From CAZGSG01 sp964528095 (lineage in GTDB: Bacteria > Bacteroidota > Bacteroidia > Chitinophagales > Chitinophagaceae), in contig CAZGSG010000377.1 of the NCBI GenBank assembly GCA_964528095.1, positions 1-5,693 on the forward strand: 5,693 nucleotides of DNA. Direction: 5' to 3'. Numbering within the stretch: the stretch's first letter is position 1; each line of letters starts with the position of its first letter. The position numbers and the translations under genes are program-made. Positions 1 through 5,693 of the stretch are shown one piece after another. Below the pieces are notes generated by a model. That model worked only from the letters and a program-made list of their open reading frames with translations. It ran no database searches and had not been told where the DNA came from.

Positions 1-472
1 CAATCAGTGCCCGGGCGATACCAACGAGTTGTTGTTGCCCGCCCGACAATTGTGTAGGGAAAAGATCTTTTTTACCGACAATATTGAAACGATCGAGCAT
101 ATCGGCCACCATTGCTTTTCTTTCGGAAGATTTTACGTCCTGGTATATCAACGGGGTTTCGATATTCTCATACACGGTGAGTTCATCTATCAGGTGGTAG
201 GCCTGGAACACAAAGCCGATATATTGTTTGTATAAAGCGGATTTTTGTTTTTCCTTTAGTTTATGTACGGATTCATGCAGGAAATGATACTCACCTTCAT
301 TGAATTCGTCCAGCATGCCAATTACATTCAGCAGGGTTGACTTACCCGAACCCGAAGGCCCCATGATAGAAATGAATTCTCCCTCTTTCACAGACAGGTC
401 AACGTCTTTTAAAATAAAAGTCCTGTTGTTTCCTGTATTAAACCACTTGTAGATGCCTTTTAGTTCTAACAT
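1..472 (-). CDS. ABC transporter ATP-binding protein, MacB/LolD type (C-terminus beyond window)
   Basis: Cytoplasmic ATPase that would power the permeases encoded just upstream. I read 157 residues from an ATG at 470-472 to the left edge. Visible motifs are Walker A GPSGSGKST (residues 38-46), the Q-loop in GFVFQAYHLID (Q90), and the ABC signature LSGGQQQ (142-148) followed by LVGIARALI. Walker B, the D-loop and the H-switch lie outside the window. Family members are usually about 220-250 residues, so roughly a third is missing because of the window edge, not because the gene is broken. The N-terminus MLELKGIYKWF is family-typical and supports this start; no Shine-Dalgarno is seen, as is usual in Bacteroidota. 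The Arg that commonly follows the signature (QQQR) is Leu here. It lies 75 bases downstream of permease B on the same strand. The MacB/LolD/FtsE-like class is firm; the substrate is unknown. Confidence 0.95.
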   Translation of the reverse strand, partial: MLELKGIYKWFNTGNNRTFILKDVDLSVKEGEFISIMGPSGSGKSTLLNVIGMLDEFNEGEYHFLHESVHKLKEKQKSALYKQYIGFVFQAYHLIDELTVYENIETPLIYQDVKSSERKAMVADMLDRFNIVGKKDLFPTQLSGGQQQLVGIARALI

Positions 473-479
473 ATTTTTT

Positions 480-556
480 ATTTTATTCTGTCTTTTACTT
501 TTAAAGTTCAGCGTTTGAGATGCCCGGTTGAGGCATCTTAAACCATTTTATTCTGT
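480..556. repeat. 12-bp direct repeat flanking the intercistronic hairpin
   Basis: ATTTTATTCTGT occurs at 480-491 and again at 545-556. The right copy includes the last codons and the TAA stop of permease B; the left copy lies just before the ATPase start. The 53 bases between them contain the hairpin. This could be a relic of slippage or tandem duplication of the gene end, a target duplication around a small insertion, or chance in AT-rich DNA. No transposase or larger element is present. Confidence 0.4.
513..543 (-). other. Intercistronic hairpin between permease B and the ATPase
   Basis: Two 12-base arms (513-524 and 532-543) enclose a 7-base loop. The inner seven pairs (AGATGCC/GGCATCT) are perfect. 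One mismatch follows (A.C on the transcribed minus strand), then four more pairs. On the minus strand no T-run follows the 3' arm, so this is a poor intrinsic terminator for the operon. It could stabilise the permease mRNA 3' end, adjust ATPase output relative to the permeases, or act as a weak attenuator. The structure is seen in the sequence; the role is inference. Confidence 0.6.
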
Positions 557-2953
557 TCGTAGCGACTTCGTTGGATTTGTTACTGCCGCTTTTATGGCCC
601 GAACGCCGATGCTGACGAATGCGATGATCAAAGCTATTGCTCCTGCGCTTAAGAACATCCACCAGGCAATATTAATGCGATAAGCAAACTCCTGGAGCCA
701 TTTATTCATCAGCAACCATGCAATTGGCGACGCGATGAGAATGGCGATAAATATCAGCTTTAAAAAATCAGTCGATAAAAGACGGACTATACCGCTCACA
801 CTTGCGCCCAATACTTTGCGGATACCAATTTCCTTGCCTCTTCTTTCGGCAGTGAAGGCCGCCAGGCCGTATAATCCCAAACAGGATATTAGTATAGCCA
901 GGAAAGAGAATATCCATACCAGGGTAGCCGCTTTATTATCGGCGCGGTACAGGGCTTCGAATTCTTCGTTCATGAATTTGCAGGAGAAAGGGTCTGCCGG
1001 GAAAAATTTTTTCCAGGTAGCTTCTGCCGCAGCTTTTGCTTCCATCGTTTTACCCGGACTCGTTTTGACCAGGTATGTGCTATTATAATCCTGTACATTT
1101 CGAATAACGGCCGGCCCTATTTTTTCATGCAGGGTTTTATAATAAAAATCTCTTACCACTCCTACGATCACGCCCGTATCACCACGACTTGTAAAGCGCT
1201 GGCCGATCACCGGTCTTTTTATATTGAATTCCCTTACGGCTGTTTCATTCAATATGGAATTATGGGCATCACCACTATTGCCAGGCAGGAACCATCTGCC
1301 TTCTTTCATTTCCAGGTTCAATATTCCTTTTAGACTGGTATCTGCTTCAAAAAAAGCGATCATTGGCTGGTAATCTTTATTACGTCCATCCCAGTCATTA
1401 CTACCACCCGAGGAACCTCCCTGCATATTAACAACGGAACGCATGTTCATCAGGCTTACATCGGTAACCGTACTTTGCAACATTAATTCTCTTTTGATAC
1501 TGCTGGTGAGGCTCTGTCTTTTTTCACCCTCGTATTTCCGCAGTATCTCAAAAGGAATGGAGAAGGAAAATAACTGCGAGCGCTCATACGCGGAATTCTG
1601 CCGGTTGATAAATTTCATTTGCTGGTAAACAACGATCGTGCTCACGATAAGAATAACTGAAATCGAAAATTGTACAACGACCAATGATTTTCGCAGTAAT
1701 CCATCTTTGAACTTAAATAATCCGGCACCACGGAATATCGACAGCGGCTTAAACGAAGAAAGTAATAGCGCGGGGTAAATACTGGTCAGAGCGACTGCTG
1801 ATAAAAATGTGCCTCCCAGGATGGTCCATAAATACAGGGAGCTATAGGAAATGACAAAATTCTTTTCGGTGAACTGGTTAAAATAAGGAAGGCAAATACC
1901 CAGCGCCAGCAATGCGATGAGCAGGGCGATCAAACTGACTAAGGCCGACTCCATAATAAACTGGGCAAAAAGTGATTGACGGTTTGCTCCGACAATTTTT
2001 TTGATACTTACTTCTTTTACCCGCATAGAAGCGCGTGCCGTTGTCAGGTTCACATAATTAATACAGGCGATGGCCAGCAATAAAACACCCAGTACGCTGA
2101 ATATGGTCACCATTTTTTTATCACCACGAAGCAATTGAGAACTTGACGCGGTTTTATCAAAATGCATTTCACTTAGCGCATTGAGCCCGGCGCCTACTTT
2201 AACACCATCTCTTGCTTTTGCAAAAATAGCCGCTATTTTTTTTGCAGTCTTGCCTGGATCTGCCGATGGCAATAGTTTTACAAAAGTCAGGTAACCATAG
2301 TTACCCCATTCCGTATCGCTTTTCTTGGCCCTCGGATTTGTGCTTCTCGCGGCTTGCGGGATCAATACATCATATTGAAAACTCGAATTGGCAGGGTTAT
2401 CCTTCAGCACGCCCTGTACAATATAGTCAATGGTATCGATCCGGATGGTTTTGCCCACAGCGTTCTCGTTTCCAAAATATTTTTTTGAAACGGAAGCAGT
2501 GAGAAGCATACTGAAAGGAGAACTATTGAACGCGGTGGCATTGCCGCTGATGAAATCGTAATGAAAGACCTGCAACCATTGCGAATCAATATAGGCACAT
2601 CTTTTTTCTTCACTAAACTCTCCTTTTATATTAACATGCTTGGCCTCGTACATAGGAAGTATCCTCGCTACAGCAAGGGCTTCGGGCACTTGTTTTTTGA
2701 TCTCTTCGCCGAGAAGGAAGGGGCTGGTTTCCCAGGCCAGGGGTTCTTTTTCGTCGGTATTGAGGTAGCTCGTTATACGATAGATATCACGCGCGTCTTT
2801 ATGATAATTATCAAAATTCAATTCGTTTTGTACCCATAAAAAAATAAGAATGGCCGCCACCATACCGGTACTCAACCCAATAATATTAATCAGGCTTATA
2901 CCTTTTTGTTTGAATAAACTCCTCCAGGCAGTTTTTAAATAGTTCTTTATCAT
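548..2953 (-). CDS. ABC transporter permease, FtsX/MacB_PCD family (permease B)
   Basis: Inner-membrane permease of 801 residues, similar in type to MacB/LolCE/BceB-related export or mechanotransmission systems. The start MIKNYLKTAWRSLFKQK is typical of the family. Predicted helices lie near residues 20-41, 281-303, 331-354, 373-397, 422-443, 675-697, 729-748 and 763-784, giving eight in all. Residues about 45-275 form a periplasmic MacB_PCD-like domain (with SKKYFGNENAVGKTI) and about 450-670 a second one. The two FtsX blocks carry putative ATPase-docking motifs RVKEVSIKKIVGAN (311-324) and KEIGIRKVLGASV (707-719), so the protein is an internally duplicated unit. It ends NPTKSLRTE, nearly as permease A does. 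It starts 37 bases after permease A and is followed by the ATPase gene, so co-transcription is likely. The reading frame is complete. No substrate can be assigned, and the name MacB would be wrong because no ATPase domain is fused. Confidence 0.96.
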   Translation of the reverse strand: MIKNYLKTAWRSLFKQKGISLINIIGLSTGMVAAILIFLWVQNELNFDNYHKDARDIYRITSYLNTDEKEPLAWETSPFLLGEEIKKQVPEALAVARILPMYEAKHVNIKGEFSEEKRCAYIDSQWLQVFHYDFISGNATAFNSSPFSMLLTASVSKKYFGNENAVGKTIRIDTIDYIVQGVLKDNPANSSFQYDVLIPQAARSTNPRAKKSDTEWGNYGYLTFVKLLPSADPGKTAKKIAAIFAKARDGVKVGAGLNALSEMHFDKTASSSQLLRGDKKMVTIFSVLGVLLLAIACINYVNLTTARASMRVKEVSIKKIVGANRQSLFAQFIMESALVSLIALLIALLALGICLPYFNQFTEKNFVISYSSLYLWTILGGTFLSAVALTSIYPALLLSSFKPLSIFRGAGLFKFKDGLLRKSLVVVQFSISVILIVSTIVVYQQMKFINRQNSAYERSQLFSFSIPFEILRKYEGEKRQSLTSSIKRELMLQSTVTDVSLMNMRSVVNMQGGSSGGSNDWDGRNKDYQPMIAFFEADTSLKGILNLEMKEGRWFLPGNSGDAHNSILNETAVREFNIKRPVIGQRFTSRGDTGVIVGVVRDFYYKTLHEKIGPAVIRNVQDYNSTYLVKTSPGKTMEAKAAAEATWKKFFPADPFSCKFMNEEFEALYRADNKAATLVWIFSFLAILISCLGLYGLAAFTAERRGKEIGIRKVLGASVSGIVRLLSTDFLKLIFIAILIASPIAWLLMNKWLQEFAYRINIAWWMFLSAGAIALIIAFVSIGVRAIKAAVTNPTKSLRTE

Positions 2954-2990
2954 GGTGATCAGGCTTTATATTTTTCTTTTAATGCATGAT

Positions 2991-5453
2991 TTATTCTGTG
3001 CGTAGTGATCGTACAGGGTTTGTCATTGCCGATCTGATAGTACGAATGCTCAGGATAATCAACGCGATCAATAGCATACCGGCCCCACTCGCTGCAAATA
3101 TCCACCAGCTAAGCGAAGTGCGGTACGCAAAATCCTGCAGCCAGTTATTCAATGCCCACCAGGCCAATGGTAATGCAATAATAAATGCGATCAGGATAAG
3201 CGATAAAAAGTCTTTGGACAATAAGGTTACCAGTTGCGCTACAGAGGCTCCCAGTACTTTTCGAACACCTATCTCCTTGGTACGGGTATTGGTGATATAT
3301 ATCACGAGGCCGAGCAAACCCAGGCAACTAATGAATATGCAAAGACCGGCGGCCCAGGTCAGCAATCTCGAAATATCCTTTTCTTTTTTGTAAAAGTTAG
3401 CAATACTCTCGTCAAAAAACGTGTATTTGAAATCCGCACCGGGATAAAACTCCTTAAAAGCTTTTTCTACTTTACTAAGCCCGGTTTTCCAGTTGTCGCC
3501 AGCTGCCGTGCGTGGTTGTAATGCAAGATGAAAGATCATCGCATTTCTTTTAGCCATGGAAAAAGCCAGTGGTTTAATAGGTATATGTGTCGATTTGGTA
3601 TTAAAATCGGCAAGTACGCCAACAATTGGAACTTTTTTCCCGGACCTTTCAGCAAATAGTCCTACTGCGTCTGCCGGGTTTTTAAGCCCCAGTTCTTTTG
3701 CATAGGCCTCATTGATCAGGAATTCCCGGGTAGTATCACTTTTTTGCAGCCATTTTCCCGCAAGCAATTTCATTTGATAAATATCGAAATAAGTGCTGTC
3801 TGCATATTTCATTTCCACCATCGACTCTTTAACGATGGTGTCTCTTGTCACACTCAGTTCTGTAGAAGAAGTACCTCCGGAAGCTGGCGGTGCACTCGAA
3901 AGACTTACTTTTTGTATCTCCGGAAAACTTTTTATTTTCTCCAGCAAGGCAAAGCGGCTATCAGCACTGGCCCCCAGGTTCCAGGGTAGCTGAAAAAATG
4001 CGATGGCATCTTTTTTATATCCCAGGTCTTTATTCAGTGAATAATAGATTTGTTTATTTACCAGTAATGTAGCGATCACGAGAAATTGAGCTATTATAAA
4101 TTGTGTTACAGTAAGGCTTTTGCGAAGCCAGGCTTTGGATGTTTTACCGGAAGAGGCAAATGCCTGACCCTTGAGAACCGTAACGGGCTGAAACCTGGTA
4201 AGCACCAACGCCGGATAGAAGCCTGCAAAAAAAGTGACAACCAGTAGTAACAAGGCAAGGAACAACCATACATGCACCTGGTTGAGCGATTTGAATGATA
4301 CTTCCGCTGGAATAAAATCATGAAAAATATTCAGCAGCCATGGAACCATCAATATAGAAAGTATTGTAGCCAGTAAGGTGAGTATAAATGTTTCGCTTAG
4401 AAATTGAAGGACGAGCTGACGTTTACTGCTACCGGCAGTTTTACGGATGCCGATCTCTTTTGCCCGTAGTGCAGATTGCGCTGTAGTGAGATTGATAAAA
4501 TTAATACAACCTAATAACAGTAAAAACAGCGCGACAATGAGTAAACCATACATTGTTGGTTTGTGTGCCTGGCGACGGCCATATATATCATAGTCCTGGT
4601 TGAAATGCAGGTCATTGAGCGGCTGCAGGTGATTGACGGTCGCATCTTTTTCATTGCCTTCTTTTACGCGGTTTTTATCCCGGAGCGCGATGAACTGTTT
4701 GTTGATCTGCTGCGCTGATGTTCCCTTGCCCAGTTTTACGAACAGCTGGCTGTCCGAATTGATGCTACCCCAGTTATCAGGTCCAAAATCATCTTTTTTT
4801 GTAGTACGTTTCGCGGTTTCAAGCGATAAAAATTCTTCGAACTCCAGGTCAGATACTACATGGTCCATGTCTTTTACTATACCGGATACGGTTACCTTAA
4901 TGCTATCATCATAAATAACCTGTTTGCCAAGAATGGAAGCAGGCGGGATATTACCGAAATAGATCTTTGCCCTTTTTTCCGTAAGCACTAGCTGGTAAGG
5001 ATCTTTTAATGCTGTTTCCTTTGAACCTGCCAGCCATTCGTGTTCGAACAAAGAAAAATAATATTGATCGGCATAGATCGCACCGGTCTGTTTTTTAAAT
5101 ACGGCAGGAGATTGGTTGCCCGTAATTGCTATGGAGACCGTAGGCTCATATAAAGTAACGAAATGGGTAACGATATCGAGCCCGGTGAGCTCTTTCCTCG
5201 CAGCTTCAGGAAAAGGCATCGGTATCCCCGAATTTTTGAATTCAGCTCCTCCTGCAAAAGTGAGATCGGAAACAACCCGGTAGATCCTGTCGCCATCCTT
5301 CCTGAATTTTTCATAGCTGAAATCATGTTGTACCATCAGGTAAATGACCAGGGCCGCACTGATGCCGATACCAAGTCCCAGAATATTAATAAAGGAAAAG
5401 ATTTTGTTTTTCCTGAACCGCCTAAAGGCAATTGAAAAATAATAACTAAAAAT
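2991..5453 (-). CDS. ABC transporter permease, FtsX/MacB_PCD family (permease A), with anomalous start
   Basis: Inner-membrane permease and paralogue of permease B, first gene of the operon. The frame is open from the TAA at 2991-2993 back to an in-frame TAA at 5457-5459. The first ATG in frame (5334-5336, MVQHDFSYEKF) falls after the first helix, giving 781 residues and losing TM1. The upstream codons plainly encode the family N-terminus (FSYYFSIAFRRFRKNK, then a helix with INILGLGIGI), so coding extends to about 5453, where an ATT codon aligns with the Met of permease B (820 residues). In that numbering, helices lie near 18-41, 300-322, 352-371, 393-415, 446-464, 697-719, 750-769 and 781-802. 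Periplasmic domains are at about 43-295 and 465-695. Docking motifs are RAKEIGIRKTAGSS (330-343) and KEIGVRKVLGASV (726-738). The C-terminus is NPVRSLRTE. The family is certain. The start could be ATT, a one-base frameshift from the ATG at 5463, or mutational damage. Confidence 0.93.
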   Translation of the reverse strand: MFSYYFSIAFRRFRKNKIFSFINILGLGIGISAALVIYLMVQHDFSYEKFRKDGDRIYRVVSDLTFAGGAEFKNSGIPMPFPEAARKELTGLDIVTHFVTLYEPTVSIAITGNQSPAVFKKQTGAIYADQYYFSLFEHEWLAGSKETALKDPYQLVLTEKRAKIYFGNIPPASILGKQVIYDDSIKVTVSGIVKDMDHVVSDLEFEEFLSLETAKRTTKKDDFGPDNWGSINSDSQLFVKLGKGTSAQQINKQFIALRDKNRVKEGNEKDATVNHLQPLNDLHFNQDYDIYGRRQAHKPTMYGLLIVALFLLLLGCINFINLTTAQSALRAKEIGIRKTAGSSKRQLVLQFLSETFILTLLATILSILMVPWLLNIFHDFIPAEVSFKSLNQVHVWLFLALLLLVVTFFAGFYPALVLTRFQPVTVLKGQAFASSGKTSKAWLRKSLTVTQFIIAQFLVIATLLVNKQIYYSLNKDLGYKKDAIAFFQLPWNLGASADSRFALLEKIKSFPEIQKVSLSSAPPASGGTSSTELSVTRDTIVKESMVEMKYADSTYFDIYQMKLLAGKWLQKSDTTREFLINEAYAKELGLKNPADAVGLFAERSGKKVPIVGVLADFNTKSTHIPIKPLAFSMAKRNAMIFHLALQPRTAAGDNWKTGLSKVEKAFKEFYPGADFKYTFFDESIANFYKKEKDISRLLTWAAGLCIFISCLGLLGLVIYITNTRTKEIGVRKVLGASVAQLVTLLSKDFLSLILIAFIIALPLAWWALNNWLQDFAYRTSLSWWIFAASGAGMLLIALIILSIRTIRSAMTNPVRSLRTE

Positions 5454-5463
5454 GTTTTATCAT
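5446..5463 (-). other. Five-codon ATG frame (MIKHF-stop) overlapping the permease A start; possible frameshift site
   Basis: ATG at 5461-5463 opens MIKHF and stops at TAG (5446-5448). It is one base out of phase with permease A. The T5 run on the minus strand (A5 at 5448-5452 on plus) sits at the junction. Removing one base there yields MIKHFSYYFSIAFRRF..., a normal-looking family N-terminus in frame with the rest (823 residues). It is therefore either the true start followed by an indel, or a tiny leader frame overlapping an ATT start. The sequence alone does not decide. Confidence 0.6.
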
Positions 5464-5530
5464 TTTTAGAATTTAATTAAAATTAAAATTAAAAACGTGA
5501 ACTATAATGTATGATTTTTATATTGGCTGA
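5464..5530 (-). promoter_or_regulatory. AT-rich leader, probable promoter region of the permease operon
   Basis: This is the only non-coding DNA directly upstream of the first minus-strand gene and is strongly AT-rich. Minus-strand candidates for a -10/-7 element are TATAGT (5501-5506) and TATAAA (5517-5522). Neither has a convincing TTTG-type -33 or TTGACA-type -35 partner, and none fits the Bacteroidota TAnnTTTG consensus well. No Shine-Dalgarno is seen. The region is assigned mainly by position, so the element itself is tentative. Confidence 0.3.
5475..5492. repeat. Three tandem AATTAA units in the permease A leader
   Basis: AATTAA is repeated three times without mismatch at 5475-5480, 5481-5486 and 5487-5492, followed by further A residues to 5495. 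It lies 12-29 bases upstream of the ATG at 5463, so it would fall in the 5' untranslated leader or the promoter-proximal DNA of the operon. AT-rich leaders favour SD-independent initiation in Bacteroidota; a hexamer array could also vary in copy number by slippage. Function is inferred only. Confidence 0.55.
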
Positions 5531-5693
5531 TGAGTTAAGAAAAGATGACATTCAGCTATCAGAATTATCGGAGATAGTTTTCCTGTGAAGGCTTACGAAA
5601 ACCACAAGAGCTTTCGCGTCTCGCTAATATGAAAAGCTGGGCTTCGACGCGAAAATACGCATCTGCATTGTTAGGATCAGCTTAAAAGCGAGA
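5511..5693. other. Unassigned region with short open stretches and inverted repeats
   Basis: No recognisable gene is found. On plus, ATG at 5511 gives 25 codons (MIFILADELRKDDIQLSELS...) ending at TGA 5586-5588. The next frame, open from 5578, reads a basic stretch including LSRLANMKSWASTRKYASAL and ends at TAA before 5690. Together these could be a small gene broken by a +1 shift. On minus, 38 codons are open at 5568-5681 with no ATG, GTG or TTG (it contains FRVEAQLFILARRESS). TTTCGCGTC (5612-5620) pairs with GACGCGAAA (5646-5654), and TCTCGCT (5619-5625) with AGCGAGA at the window end (5687-5693). A vestigial gene, a dispersed intergenic repeat, or plain intergenic DNA are all possible. Confidence 0.4.

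Noticed and set aside
513..550. Intrinsic terminator ending the operon after permease B
   Set aside because: On the minus strand no T-tract follows the stem, and the ATPase gene that the permeases need lies immediately downstream.
735..1088. Plus-strand open frame of 117 codons inside permease B
   Set aside because: It lies wholly antisense to a well-supported FtsX-family gene, has no recognisable domain, and is explained as a shadow of the coding strand; the same applies to the other plus-strand frames across 1-5435.
2954..2990. Regulatory site in the gap between permeases A and B
   Set aside because: Only a TGATCA palindrome and AT-rich bases are present in 37 nucleotides; this looks like an ordinary operon spacer.
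2986..3393. Plus-strand open frame of 135 codons over the C-terminal part of permease A
   Set aside because: It is antisense to conserved FtsX sequence and starts at the gene boundary with no promoter or family-like content.
2991..5336. Permease A as a 781-residue protein starting at ATG 5336
   Set aside because: The upstream in-frame codons encode a textbook family N-terminus and first membrane helix, so this start would truncate the protein; it is the nearest standard start only because of the anomaly near 5450.
1..5693. CRISPR array, tRNA/rRNA gene, or insertion sequence
   Set aside because: No regularly spaced repeats, no cloverleaf or rRNA-like segments and no transposase frame were seen; the repeats present are short and isolated.

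Overview
The window holds part of an ABC-type export locus, all on the minus strand. In transcription order (right to left) it has a large FtsX/MacB-type permease (permease A, 2991-5453), a second paralogous permease (permease B, 548-2953), and the first 157 codons of a MacB/LolD-type ATPase (1-472) that runs off the left edge. The gaps are 37 and 75 bases, so the three genes probably form one operon. The style suggests Bacteroidota, most likely a Chitinophaga/Niastella-like member of Chitinophagales: ~800-residue permeases with two FtsX domains each, the shared C-terminal ending SLRTE, AT-rich leaders without Shine-Dalgarno sequences, and moderate GC in the genes. This placement is inference from family style, not a database match.

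Both permeases share one plan: TM1, a large periplasmic MacB_PCD-like domain, an FtsX block of three helices, a fifth helix, a second periplasmic domain, and a C-terminal FtsX block. They differ most in the periplasmic parts. Each polypeptide carries two putative ATPase-docking motifs (KE-x-x-I-[RK]-K type), so either one could in principle form a complete transporter with the shared ATPase. The substrate cannot be read from the sequence.

The main anomaly is the 5' end of permease A. The reading frame for its expected N-terminus and first membrane helix is intact, but it has no ATG, GTG or TTG start upstream of 5336. An ATG at 5463 begins a family-like N-terminus but lies one base out of frame and stops after five codons. 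An ATT codon at 5451-5453 sits exactly where the start Met of permease B aligns. The options are an ATT start, a one-base indel in an A5 run, or a damaged start.

Right of permease A, 5464-5693 holds an AT-rich leader with three tandem AATTAA units, then about 170 bases with no recognisable gene but with short open stretches on both strands and inverted repeats. The 75-base gap before the ATPase contains a strong imperfect hairpin flanked by a 12-bp direct repeat.
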